Source: Whitmania pigra
Taxonomy: Eukaryota; Annelida; Clitellata; Hirudinida; Haemopidae
NCBI GenBank assembly: GCA_021613335.1
Contig: JAJTWR010000070.1
Coordinates: 1-64,000 of the forward strand
Length of the DNA stretch: 64,000 nucleotides
Reading direction: 5' to 3'
Shown piece by piece: positions 41,639 through 50,497 of this stretch. Made by a program: the position numbers and the translations under genes. Position 1 is the first letter of the stretch. Each line of letters opens with the position of its first letter. The notes beneath the pieces were generated by a model. It saw only the letters and a program-made list of their open reading frames with translations, searched no databases and had not been told where the DNA came from.

Positions 41639-42952
41639 ATGCAGGATATAAAAAGAACAAAGTCGGCAGAACTTTACCAGAAATCGAAAACTTATTTTCC
41701 GGGCGGGGTAAACTCTCCGGTAAGAGCTTTTAAATCGGTTTATGGCACGCCCTTGTTTATCGAAAAAGGAGATGGCGCTTATATTTGGGATGTTGACGGC
41801 AATAAATTTTTAGATTTTTGCGCCAGTTGGGGCCCGCTTATTTTGGGTCATAATCATGCGGCTGTCAGAAACAAGGTAAGCGAAGCGATGCAACAAGGAA
41901 TGAGTTTTGGAGCGCCCACTAAATTGGAAAACCAACTGGCAGAACTGATTATAAAAAATAATCGTTTTGTGGAAAAAATCCGCTTTACAAGCTCTGGAAC
42001 GGAGGCCGTTATGTCGGCTGTTCGCCTGGCAAGAGGTTATACCCAAAAAGATAAAATATTAAAATTTGAGGGATGTTATCATGGGCACAGCGATGGTTTA
42101 TTAGTTAAAGCGGGTTCGGGTTTGGTTACTTTTGGGCAAACCTCCTCAGCAGGGATTCCAAAATCATTTGCAGAAGAAACCATTGTAATTAGTCTTGATA
42201 ACGAGCAAGTTTTGCAAGATGTATTTACGCAATTTAAAAATCAAATAGCGGCTGTAATTATAGAAGGCATCCCTGCCAATAACGGCTTACTTATACAAAG
42301 GCGGCAATATATCGATTTTTTAAGAAAAATTTGTACCCAAAACCGAACTTTATTAATCTTTGACGAGGTTATTACGGGGTTTCGTATAGGTTTTGAAGGA
42401 GCTGCCGCTTACTATGGCATCAAACCGGATATTTTAACCTATGGCAAAATAATTGGCGGAGGCTTGCCTGTGGGTATGTATGGCGCGTCAGCCGAAATTA
42501 TGAGCCATATTTCGCCCGATGGCGATGTTTATCAGGCCGGTACGTTGTCGGGTAATCCGGCGGCTATGGCAGCAGGCATTGCCACATTGACAGAATTGCT
42601 AAAAACGGGATTTTATGAAACCCAGTTGAAAAAAACGCGGTATTTTGTAGAAGCAATTCGTAAGCATGCCGAAGATAAAAAGTATGTTTTTCGTATTTTT
42701 ACCGTGGGGTCTATTTTTTGGTTTGCGTTTACAACAGAAGATATTAAAACGGCCGAACAGATTGACCCGTCGGGTATGGAAAAATTTAAGTTGTTTCATC
42801 GCGAGTTGTTAAATCGCGGGGTTTATCTGGGCCCGTCCGGTTACGAGGTCGGTTTTATTTCTTCGGCCCATTCTTATGCCGACCTGGAATTTGCCGTTAA
42901 ACATGTTTGCGAAACTTTGGATTGTATATTTGTTGGTAATAATATTTGTTGA
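41639..42952 (+). CDS. hemL: Glutamate-1-semialdehyde 2,1-aminomutase
   Basis: A 437-residue PLP enzyme that converts glutamate semialdehyde to 5-aminolevulinate. Family segments: YFPGGVNSPVRAF, SSGTEAVMSAVRLARG, CYHGHSDGLLVKAGSG, LLIFDEVITGFRI and Lys270, the PLP lysine, in TYGKIIGGGLPVGMYG. It completes the C5 route with hemA. Its 3' end is followed after 82 bases by the sensor kinase gene. Confidence 0.96.
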   Translation: MQDIKRTKSAELYQKSKTYFPGGVNSPVRAFKSVYGTPLFIEKGDGAYIWDVDGNKFLDFCASWGPLILGHNHAAVRNKVSEAMQQGMSFGAPTKLENQLAELIIKNNRFVEKIRFTSSGTEAVMSAVRLARGYTQKDKILKFEGCYHGHSDGLLVKAGSGLVTFGQTSSAGIPKSFAEETIVISLDNEQVLQDVFTQFKNQIAAVIIEGIPANNGLLIQRRQYIDFLRKICTQNRTLLIFDEVITGFRIGFEGAAAYYGIKPDILTYGKIIGGGLPVGMYGASAEIMSHISPDGDVYQAGTLSGNPAAMAAGIATLTELLKTGFYETQLKKTRYFVEAIRKHAEDKKYVFRIFTVGSIFWFAFTTEDIKTAEQIDPSGMEKFKLFHRELLNRGVYLGPSGYEVGFISSAHSYADLEFAVKHVCETLDCIFVGNNIC

Positions 42953-43034
42953 AAAAGTAGAGAGAAACATTTTATTTATTAAATTGCTGTCGTATCGACA
43001 ATCATGTAATGAATTAGGTCTTTTGGGGCGGGGT

Positions 43035-43901
43035 ATGAAAAAATCGATTTTAATATTTTATTTATTACTGCTGTATGCGGTATTGGAAATGTTTTGGTGG
43101 GGTTCGGTGGTGGTAAAAATACAGCCTGAACGCATGGGTATGGTAATGGGAGAGGGGTCGGTTTTTCTGTTTTTATTATGCATAGGGGCTTATTTTATTC
43201 ATGGTTCCATTAAAAAAGAAGATAAGTTGCACGAGCAGCAACAAAACTTTCTGATGTCTATCACTCACGAACTGAAATCGCCGCTGGCAGCCATCAAATT
43301 ATCTATACAAACCATTTTAAAACGAGAATTGGAGCTCGAACGACGCAACGCTTTGTTATGTAACTCATTGAAAGATATTCAACGACTGGACGACTTGGTG
43401 GAAAACATGCTGTTGGCAACAAAACTGGAAAGCGGCGCTTATTCGTTTCCGAAAGAAGAATTTGATTTTTCGGAAATGGTATCTAAGATTTCCGATCGTT
43501 TACAAGTTCATTCATGTGGTTGCAAGCAAATTATCAAAACCAATATCAAACCTAATGTTAAACTATTTGGCGATAAATTTGCGATGTCTTCGGTGGTTAC
43601 CAATTTGATTGAAAATGCCGTAAAATATTCGGGTTCATGCGCCGAAGTTGTAGTAGAGGTAGGACAGAATGACAGCAAGCTCTTTTTCCGGGTTTGCGAT
43701 AAAGGAATTGGAATTTCTGAAGTGGAAAAGATGCATGTTTTTGATAAATTTTATCGGGTTGGTGATGAAAATGTAAGAAAATATAAAGGAACAGGAATTG
43801 GCTTGTTTATTGTAAAAGAAGTATTGCAAAATCATGATGCAGATATCACAGTAAAAGATAATGTTCCGCAAGGTTCTATTTTTGAAGTAACGTTTAATTA
43901 A
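43035..43901 (+). CDS. Sensor histidine kinase
   Basis: A 288-residue membrane kinase. Two membrane segments (ILIFYLLLLYAVLEMFWW and SVFLFLLCIGAYFI) frame a very short periplasmic loop, then the phosphoacceptor His78 in FLMSITHELKSPLAAIK, the N box VTNLIENAVKYS, G1 VCDKGIGIS and G2 GTGIGLFIVKEV. I start at ATG 43035; the frame extends upstream into hemL but lacks kinase sequence there. The short loop suggests it senses within the membrane or an intracellular cue. It is paired with the regulator at 43905. Confidence 0.9.
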   Translation: MKKSILIFYLLLLYAVLEMFWWGSVVVKIQPERMGMVMGEGSVFLFLLCIGAYFIHGSIKKEDKLHEQQQNFLMSITHELKSPLAAIKLSIQTILKRELELERRNALLCNSLKDIQRLDDLVENMLLATKLESGAYSFPKEEFDFSEMVSKISDRLQVHSCGCKQIIKTNIKPNVKLFGDKFAMSSVVTNLIENAVKYSGSCAEVVVEVGQNDSKLFFRVCDKGIGISEVEKMHVFDKFYRVGDENVRKYKGTGIGLFIVKEVLQNHDADITVKDNVPQGSIFEVTFN

Positions 43902-43904
43902 ATT

Positions 43905-44609
43905 ATGTCGCAAAAATTAAGAATATTATTGGTTGAAGACGAAGATCATTTGTTGGAAGCCATTAAATTAAACCTTGAGCTTGAAGGGTATAAGGTTCAT
44001 GCAGTTAAAGACGGTAAAACTGCGCTCAAAGTATTTAAAGAAGAACGTTTTAACTTAATTATTCTGGATGTAATGCTGCCTGAGATCGACGGTTTTCAGG
44101 TTTGTGAAACCATCCGTTTAGAAAACGTAGAAGTACCCATTCTTTTTTTAACCGCTAAAAATACCAACGAGGAAAGGGTTTTGGGGCTTAAAAAAGGAGC
44201 CGACGATTATTTAACAAAACCTTTTAATCTTGAAGAACTGATTTTACGCGTTGGTATTTTAGTAAAACGCAGCCTGAAATCAGAGGATTTAAAAGAGCTT
44301 AATTCTTACAAAATTGGAGATAAAACCATCTATTTTAACTCATTTGAGCTAAAACAGGACGATGGTAGCATTGTTCCTTTAACCAAAAAAGAAACCATGT
44401 TGTTAAAACTTTTGATTGAACGTAAAAACGAAGCCGTTTCGCGCGAGCAGATTTTGGAAACAGTATGGAACTACGATGTTTATCCGTCAACCCGCACGAT
44501 TGATAATTTTATCTTAACGTTTCGTAAGTACTTTGAACCTGATCAAAAAAAACCGGTTTATTTTCATTCTATTCGCGGGGTTGGCTATAAATTTACCGAT
44601 CCGGTTTAA
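43905..44609 (+). CDS. OmpR-family response regulator
   Basis: A 234-residue regulator. The receiver has the acidic pocket ED-ED near 11-14, phosphoacceptor Asp55 (LIILDVMLPEIDG) and Lys105 (DYLTKPF). The C-terminal winged helix shows LTKKETMLLKLLIERKNEAVSREQILETVWNYD and STRTIDNFILTFRKYF, then HSIRGVGYKF, as in RprY-type regulators of Bacteroidota. It begins three bases after the kinase stop. Target genes are unknown; co-location with hem genes suggests a link to heme or redox state, which is inference. Confidence 0.93.
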   Translation: MSQKLRILLVEDEDHLLEAIKLNLELEGYKVHAVKDGKTALKVFKEERFNLIILDVMLPEIDGFQVCETIRLENVEVPILFLTAKNTNEERVLGLKKGADDYLTKPFNLEELILRVGILVKRSLKSEDLKELNSYKIGDKTIYFNSFELKQDDGSIVPLTKKETMLLKLLIERKNEAVSREQILETVWNYDVYPSTRTIDNFILTFRKYFEPDQKKPVYFHSIRGVGYKFTDPV

Positions 44610-44611
44610 AT

Positions 44612-45130
44612 ATGTTTAATACCAGAAGCAGGTATGTTTTGGTGATTGTTTTTACCATTTCGGCGCTGATAAGCATTTATTATTCGCAATATCAGTTGGC
44701 TGCTGTGTCGGGCTTTTTGGCTTTATTTGTTGTTTGGTCGCATATTAAACATGGAACGGTTTTGCAGGCTTCCAAACATTTTAAAAATCAGGATTATGAG
44801 ACTGCGGCTAAAACGCTTGATGAGATTAAAAATCCGGAGTATTTGACCGCAAACCGACGCGGCTATTTCGAATTTATGCGGGCGAATATTGCATTACAGC
44901 GCAATGATTTTGAAACAGCCGAATATCACTTTCAATTGGCCAGTAAGTTTCCTTTAGGCGGTAATAACGATAAAGCTTATGTGCTTATCCATCTGGCTAA
45001 TCTCGCCTTGCGGAAAAAAGACATTGAGCGGGTTAAAACTTATCTCCAAAAAGCAAAGGAGCTTGCCGCCACAAGCAGGGCAAAAGATATTATAAAAACT
45101 ATAGAAAAAGAAGTTGGCAAATTAGCTTAA
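44612..45130 (+). CDS. TPR-like membrane protein, unknown function
   Basis: A 172-residue protein with two N-terminal membrane segments (YVLVIVFTISALISIYY and AVSGFLALFVVWSHI) followed by helical repeats of TPR character: ASKHFKNQDYETAAKTLDEIKNPEYL, GYFEFMRANIALQRNDFETAEYHFQLASK and KAYVLIHLANLALRKKDIERVKTYLQKAKEL. It starts two bases after the regulator stop and ends five bases before hemE, so it belongs to the operon. It could scaffold heme-synthesis proteins at the membrane; that is speculation. Confidence 0.75.
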   Translation: MFNTRSRYVLVIVFTISALISIYYSQYQLAAVSGFLALFVVWSHIKHGTVLQASKHFKNQDYETAAKTLDEIKNPEYLTANRRGYFEFMRANIALQRNDFETAEYHFQLASKFPLGGNNDKAYVLIHLANLALRKKDIERVKTYLQKAKELAATSRAKDIIKTIEKEVGKLA

Positions 45131-45135
45131 ATGAA

Positions 45136-46164
45136 ATGAAAAATAACTTGTTTTTAAACGCTGCTTTTTCAAAAGTAACAGAAAGACCGCCGGTATGGAT
45201 GATGCGCCAAGCAGGCAGATTTATGCCTGAATATTGGGATATCAAAAATAAATACAACTTTTTACAGATGTGTAAAACCCCTGAAATTGCAGCTGAGGTA
45301 ACCTTGTTACCCGTTGATCTTTTGGAGGTTGATGCCGCTATTCTTTTCAGCGATATTTTGCTTGTCGGAGAAGCTATGCTTGGAGGCGGACTTACTTTTG
45401 GGCAAGGCATGGGCCCTGTTTTTGCTAATCCAATTCGTACCCAAAAAGATGTTGAACGTTTAGCAACAGAGGTGTTAGAGCGCCTGCAATATGTTGCAGA
45501 GGCCATTAAAGTTATTCAACAAAAACTCGATGGCCGCATTCCTTTAATAGGTTTTGCCGGAGCGCCCTTTACCGTAATGAGTTATTTGGTTGAAGGAGGT
45601 TCTTCAAAAGATTTTAAAAGAACCAAATTGTTAATTCATAATCATCCCGAATTGGCTCATCGCCTTTTGGAAAAAATAGCCAAAGTAACCGCCGATTATT
45701 TAAACATGCAGATTGACGCGGGCGTTAATGCTTTGCAACTGTTTGATAGTTGGGCATTTGTATTAAGCTGGAACGATTATCGGGATTTTTCTCACCAATA
45801 TAACCAACAGATAATTGCAAGTTTAAACCGAAAAAATATACCTGTTATTTCTTTTTGCAAAGCAAGTTCTGTTTTTGCCCCAATGATGGCCGAGGCTAAA
45901 CCCGATGTAATTTCTGTTGACTGGAATGTCGATCTTTTAAATATCAAAAAAACTTTGCCCGAATGTATTGCAGTACAAGGTAATTTAGACCCGCATATTT
46001 TATATGCCGATAAACCGGTTATCAAAAAATATATTTATCAGTTATTTGAAAGAATGCGCGGCCAAAAAGGTTTTATTTTTAATTTAGGTCATGGCATTAT
46101 GCCCGATATTCCTTTTCAAAACGTAAAATACGCTGTAGAAATAATAAGGGCATTTAAGTATTGA
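45136..46164 (+). CDS. hemE: Uroporphyrinogen decarboxylase
   Basis: A 342-residue HemE that decarboxylates uroporphyrinogen III to coproporphyrinogen III. The signature PPVWMMRQAGRFMPEYW carries the substrate-binding arginines, followed by LLPVDLLEVDAAILFSDILL, GFAGAPFTVMSYLVEGG, LQLFDSWAF and the late FNLGHGIMPDIPFQNVK. Intact and in operon with the preceding genes. Confidence 0.96.
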   Translation: MKNNLFLNAAFSKVTERPPVWMMRQAGRFMPEYWDIKNKYNFLQMCKTPEIAAEVTLLPVDLLEVDAAILFSDILLVGEAMLGGGLTFGQGMGPVFANPIRTQKDVERLATEVLERLQYVAEAIKVIQQKLDGRIPLIGFAGAPFTVMSYLVEGGSSKDFKRTKLLIHNHPELAHRLLEKIAKVTADYLNMQIDAGVNALQLFDSWAFVLSWNDYRDFSHQYNQQIIASLNRKNIPVISFCKASSVFAPMMAEAKPDVISVDWNVDLLNIKKTLPECIAVQGNLDPHILYADKPVIKKYIYQLFERMRGQKGFIFNLGHGIMPDIPFQNVKYAVEIIRAFKY

Positions 46165-46255
46165 TGGCAAGGTTTAATACAAACGAGAAAGCATGAAAAA
46201 GAAATTATTCAATCAAATTTGCTTTGACAAACCTTCTTAAACAGGCTCAACTTTA

Positions 46256-46804
46256 ATGGAAGAATATTATTATTATGTACTTTCGGTTCACATCATTTTT
46301 GTAGTGAGTTGGATGGCGGGGCTTTTTTATGGGGTGCGGTTGTTTGTCTACCATACCGAAGCAAATGACAAACCCGAACCCGAAAGGTCGATACTGATTA
46401 AAGAATACAGCAAAATTACCGCAAGGCTTTGGAATATTGTTACAACCCCTGCCATGTATTTAACCATTGCCGCGGGTATTGGCATGCTTTGCATACGTCC
46501 GTTTTATTTTCAGTATAACTGGATGAGGATAAAACTCTTGTTTGTGGGCTTACTCATTGGCTATCACTTTATTTGTCAAAAAATAATGAAACAATTACGC
46601 ATAGGAGTATTTATAACAACCTCTAATCGGTTGCGTTTGTGGAACGAGGTAGCAACCATTCTTTTGGTAGCCATTGTATTTACTATTGTGCTCAAAGATG
46701 CGTTTTATTGGATTTACGGATTAATAGGCTTGATTATTTTTTCTGCGGCAATTATGTTTGCCGTAAAATGTTATAAACGCTATCGCGAAAAAAAAGGTTT
46801 ATAA
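46256..46804 (+). CDS. hemJ: Protoporphyrinogen IX oxidase HemJ-type (UPF0093)
   Basis: A 182-residue protein with four to five membrane segments and HemJ hallmarks: LSVHIIFVVSWMAGLFYGVRLFVYH (conserved His12 and the W-AGLFY run), NWMRIKLLFVGLLIGYHF (conserved Lys) and RLWNEVATILLVAIVFTIVLKD. HemJ replaces HemG or HemY in oxidising protoporphyrinogen IX in many Gram-negatives. It lies 91 bases after hemE. The remaining heme genes (coproporphyrinogen oxidase, ferrochelatase) are not in the window. Confidence 0.88.
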   Translation: MEEYYYYVLSVHIIFVVSWMAGLFYGVRLFVYHTEANDKPEPERSILIKEYSKITARLWNIVTTPAMYLTIAAGIGMLCIRPFYFQYNWMRIKLLFVGLLIGYHFICQKIMKQLRIGVFITTSNRLRLWNEVATILLVAIVFTIVLKDAFYWIYGLIGLIIFSAAIMFAVKCYKRYREKKGL

Positions 46805-46971
46805 CCAATTATTTATACGTTGTTTAAAACAATTAATTTTGTGAATTAAACAGCTGAATATCATTTGTTTGATTATGCTTTAAGCCTTTGAGAACTTGTC
46901 TTAAATAAACGAATAATCATTTAAATGTGCGATATTTGGTTTTTATTAATTCTTTTACCGAAGTCATACAA

Positions 46972-48102
46972 ATGCGTTTTTATTTAATTTTTTTATTTTT
47001 TTTTACAAATTCTCCGGGCCTGAAAGCTCAGGTTGATAATCGTGAGATTTTCAATAGAATTAGGCCAAACGATACTTCCGTTAATCAATTGGATCTCAAT
47101 TTTTACAATTTTAACTATATGCGTAATTACGAGTATGCCAACAATTTTCATGATGGGTATACGCTTTACGGTATCCAATTAGAACCGCAACTGGTTTATT
47201 ATGCGCATAAGCATTTGGCAATAAGCGCAGGAGCTTATTTAAGAAAAGATTTTGGTAACGAGCAAGGTTTGTATGACGCTAAACCCTTGTTCAGCCTTAA
47301 GTATGGTAAAAAAGATTTAACGCTCGTATTTGGCAGTTTGGAAGGCAATATCCAACACAATTATATCGAACCTTTATTTGATTATGAATACAAAATTTCT
47401 AAACCTGTCGAATATGGCACCCAACTTTTAATTGATAAGCCCAAGTTTAAATTAGATGCTTGGATTAGCTGGCAAAAGATGATTTACCTGGCGTCGCTTG
47501 AAAAAGAGGAAATTGTTGGAGGCGCAAACGCCGATATTAAAATTGCCGAAAACGTTTTGTGGCAATTAAGCTGGCCGATTCAGTTTTTGGCAGCCCATAA
47601 GGGAGGACAAATTGATATGCTGAAATCAACGCCGATAAGCACTTTGTTTAACGGCGCAACCGGATTTAAGCTAAAGCGAAATATCAAAACCGCTATCCGT
47701 AATATTTTTATCGAAAATTACGCAGTCGTTTATAAAGATTGTTCGCCTGAAAAACTTAAAGCCTATCAAGGCGGTTTTGGTATTTGGCTCAATGCAGGGG
47801 TAGAAAGTAAGTGGGGAACTTTAATGGCCAGCTATTGGAAAGGAAATAAATTTATTGCCATTAAAGGCATGCCTTTGTATCAATCTGTTTCTGAAAATTT
47901 ATATCAATCCGGTTATACGCAGGCTAAACGAGAGGCGTTAACCTTGCGTTATCTTTATCAAAAACAATTAGCGCCGAATTTATATTTGGATATTCGTTTC
48001 GAACCTAGTTTCGATCTGATAGAACCCAATAAAAACCTGCAATTCAGTCATTCTTTTTTCCTAACTTATAAAAAAAATTTTAAATTAATTAAGATCAAAT
48101 AA
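46972..48102 (+). CDS. Outer-membrane beta-barrel protein, unknown function
   Basis: A 376-residue exported protein with a signal peptide (FYLIFLFFFTNSPGLKAQ) and many alternating amphipathic strands (YGIQLEPQLVYYAHKHLAISAGAYLRKDF, DLTLVFGSLEGN, LYLDIRFEPSFDLI), ending in a strand with aromatic residues (FSHSFFLTYKKNF). The general form is a porin-like barrel. I begin at ATG 46972; the longer frame from 46927 adds residues before the signal peptide. No family is named. Confidence 0.75.
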   Translation: MRFYLIFLFFFTNSPGLKAQVDNREIFNRIRPNDTSVNQLDLNFYNFNYMRNYEYANNFHDGYTLYGIQLEPQLVYYAHKHLAISAGAYLRKDFGNEQGLYDAKPLFSLKYGKKDLTLVFGSLEGNIQHNYIEPLFDYEYKISKPVEYGTQLLIDKPKFKLDAWISWQKMIYLASLEKEEIVGGANADIKIAENVLWQLSWPIQFLAAHKGGQIDMLKSTPISTLFNGATGFKLKRNIKTAIRNIFIENYAVVYKDCSPEKLKAYQGGFGIWLNAGVESKWGTLMASYWKGNKFIAIKGMPLYQSVSENLYQSGYTQAKREALTLRYLYQKQLAPNLYLDIRFEPSFDLIEPNKNLQFSHSFFLTYKKNFKLIKIK

Positions 48103-48208
48103 CAGGTTTATCTTTTATTTTTAAACCGGTAAATGATATTTTAACAAAATGATATTTTTTTTGTAACCTTTTTTATCTTTTTCGCATCTACTCAATTGAT
48201 AATCGCAA

Positions 48209-48772
48209 ATGAAATTGAAATTTATTATTGAAGATTTGCTGGAAGAATGTAAAGCGGGGAATAAACAAGCTTGGGACTTGCTTTACCGGCATACCTCGCG
48301 TAAAATGTTTGCAATATGTATGCGTTATGCCAAAAACAGAATGGAGGCCGAAGACATTTTGCAAACAAGTTATGTAAAAGTTTTTCAAAAAATAAGAGAA
48401 TATCGTGGCGAGGGTAGTTTTGAAGGATGGATTAAGCGTATTATAATTAACTGTGCCATAGAAAGCTACCGTAAAAATTTGCATACGCTTAAAGTGGTAC
48501 AATTTGACCAGGAATATGAACAGCCAATTACCGTATTTGATTTTAGCCATTTGGAGATGCAGGATTTGATGAAAGTAATTCAAAAACTTTCTGACGGTTA
48601 TCGGATAGTTTTTAACATGTATGTGATTGAAGGCTACTCGCATAAAGAAATAGGAAAAATGTTGGGCATTAGCGAAAAAGCAAGCCGAACGCAGCTTAGC
48701 AGAGCAAGGGCAATTTTAAAACAGAAAATTTTAAAACTTGAAAAATTTTATTATGAAACCAATGGAAGATAA
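48209..48772 (+). CDS. RNA polymerase ECF-type sigma factor
   Basis: A 187-residue sigma-70 family protein. Region 2 has CKAGNKQAWDLLYRHTSRKMFAICMRYAKNRMEAEDILQTSYVKVF; region 4 has SDGYRIVFNMYVIEGYSHKEIGKMLGISEKASRTQLSRARAILK. These resemble the sigma factors of Bacteroidota linked to envelope genes. The next gene overlaps its end by 20 bases and encodes a membrane-anchored protein in the anti-sigma position. A TATCTTTT box precedes it (about 48173). Confidence 0.92.
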   Translation: MKLKFIIEDLLEECKAGNKQAWDLLYRHTSRKMFAICMRYAKNRMEAEDILQTSYVKVFQKIREYRGEGSFEGWIKRIIINCAIESYRKNLHTLKVVQFDQEYEQPITVFDFSHLEMQDLMKVIQKLSDGYRIVFNMYVIEGYSHKEIGKMLGISEKASRTQLSRARAILKQKILKLEKFYYETNGR

Positions 48773-49487
48773 AGAAATTGATCAGGTTTTTAGAGACCGT
48801 TTTGCCAATGCAGAAATCGAACCGTCGGTTGACTCGTGGGCAAATATCAAAAAACGAATCGCGCCTGAAAAGAAATCTCGTTTACCGGTTTTTTGGATAG
48901 CTGCGGCAAGCGTTGTCGTATTTTTTACGGCTCTATTTTTTATTCGTCAAGAGCCGACTATTTATCTTCGGACTGACGCAAAATATACAAAGGCCGTTGA
49001 AAAAAAATCACCTCTGCTTGAAAACCAAACGGGTACAAAAATATTGCCGGAGCGAAATATAATATCTGTGCAAGCTTATGATGAGGCGGAGGTAGAAAAA
49101 TTTAAAATATCCCTTATAAAAGATAATGACCATTCGCATACGGAAACGCCGCTGAAAAAAATTTTGGTTACCTTGCAGCCGACCTTTCCGAATGCTCAGC
49201 TTAGCTTTCAGGAAACGGCTATAAAACCTTTGGCGTTACCAAATTATAAGGTGAATGCAGAAAACAGGCAGCTATTTGCTCGGGTTAATTTTTTGGACAA
49301 TAAAGACGTAAACAAATTAGGAAAAATTGTAAATTTTGTGGTCGACAAACTGGATAAAAGAGATAAAAAACTAATTGTTTTGGGTAGCGATAGTGATGGC
49401 GGAATCGCCATTGTCGGTGTAAATTTGGGTTTTATAAAATGGAACAGCCCACAAAAAGAGCTTACCTTGTTTGAGGTTGTCAGGTGA
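48753..49487 (+). CDS. Putative membrane-anchored partner of the sigma factor
   Basis: A 244-residue protein with a cytoplasmic N-terminus (EDKEIDQVFRDRFANAEIEPSVDSWANIKKRI), one membrane segment (LPVFWIAAASVVVFFTALFF) and a periplasmic region ending in KWNSPQKELTLFEVVR. The N-terminal DxxFRxxFxNxEIEPSxxSWxxI motif recurs in proteins downstream of Bacteroidota ECF sigma factors. Anti-sigma activity is inferred from context. It starts inside the sigma gene (ATG 48753, or ATG 48762). Confidence 0.7.
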   Translation: MKPMEDKEIDQVFRDRFANAEIEPSVDSWANIKKRIAPEKKSRLPVFWIAAASVVVFFTALFFIRQEPTIYLRTDAKYTKAVEKKSPLLENQTGTKILPERNIISVQAYDEAEVEKFKISLIKDNDHSHTETPLKKILVTLQPTFPNAQLSFQETAIKPLALPNYKVNAENRQLFARVNFLDNKDVNKLGKIVNFVVDKLDKRDKKLIVLGSDSDGGIAIVGVNLGFIKWNSPQKELTLFEVVR

Positions 49488-49535
49488 TAATTACCCTCTT
49501 TTAAAAAAATAAAATAAACAATAATAAATACGCAC

Positions 49536-50387
49536 GTGAAACATTTAATATTAACAGCGGTAACGGTAAGTGGATTTACCTTATTTGCAGGTTCGAATGT
49601 AAAGGCGCAAAACGACTCTACAAAAATCAACCCTAATCAAAACGAAAAAACCGACGCCGCAAAACATAAGTTCATAATTAAGATTATCTCTGTTGAAAAC
49701 GGAGATGTAAAAATCGGCGCGGTAAGAAAAGACAGTATAGAAATCGTTGAGGAGAGCAGAAAGAGCCGATTTATAGGCGGAATTACGTTTGCCCGTTTTG
49801 ATTTTGGTTTTTCCCATTTAATTGATAACGGCAACTTCTCTCTTTCCGCTGATAATCAGTTTTTAAACTATAATGGAGCCAAAACACACCAAGTGTCGTT
49901 TGATTTGGTACAGTTTGGCTATCGGTTTAACAATCATTTTAAATTATTCTTGTCAGGAGGGATTGATTGGACGCATATCAGGTTAAATAACAATATCACG
50001 ATGCAAAAAAATGCGCCGACGCTTACTTATGTTACAGAAGACATCAGCTTTAGTAAAAATCGTTTCTCCAGCAGTTATACACATATTCCGCTTAATTTCG
50101 AGTTCAGAACCGGCGAAAACAAAAATGGGAAAAGATTTTATTTTATTGTAAGTCCTGAAATTGGTTTTTTATTGTCGGGTAAAGTAAAACAGGTCAGCAT
50201 AAAACACGGTAAAGTTAAAGTTAAGGGCAATTACAACTTTGCTCCATTCCGTTACGGCGGCACAATAAGATTTGGATATAATAACATAGGTCTGTTTGCT
50301 AAATATTATGCAAACGATATGTTTACGGGGAAGCCGCAAGAAGGTCTTAAAAACATGGCCTTTGGCGTAACGTTTTGTTTACATTAA
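49536..50387 (+). CDS. Outer-membrane beta-barrel protein
   Basis: A 283-residue exported protein: signal peptide (LILTAVTVSGFTLFAGSNVKAQ), a hydrophilic linker, then a barrel with strands such as FIGGITFARFDFGFSHL, KLFLSGGIDWTHIRL, FYFIVSPEIGFLLSG and the terminal MAFGVTFCLH, an aromatic-containing last strand. The start is GTG 49536. It is likely the effector of the sigma/partner unit upstream, with which it may be cotranscribed. Confidence 0.7.
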   Translation: MKHLILTAVTVSGFTLFAGSNVKAQNDSTKINPNQNEKTDAAKHKFIIKIISVENGDVKIGAVRKDSIEIVEESRKSRFIGGITFARFDFGFSHLIDNGNFSLSADNQFLNYNGAKTHQVSFDLVQFGYRFNNHFKLFLSGGIDWTHIRLNNNITMQKNAPTLTYVTEDISFSKNRFSSSYTHIPLNFEFRTGENKNGKRFYFIVSPEIGFLLSGKVKQVSIKHGKVKVKGNYNFAPFRYGGTIRFGYNNIGLFAKYYANDMFTGKPQEGLKNMAFGVTFCLH

Positions 50388-50497
50388 ATTGGTTTTAGGG
50401 CGTTTGCTTAAAAGGCAAGTCAATTATAAGGAAAGCAATAATTGCTCAACAGAAACAACATCAAATTAATTGTCGTTTAAATCAACCCCAAGTTAAA

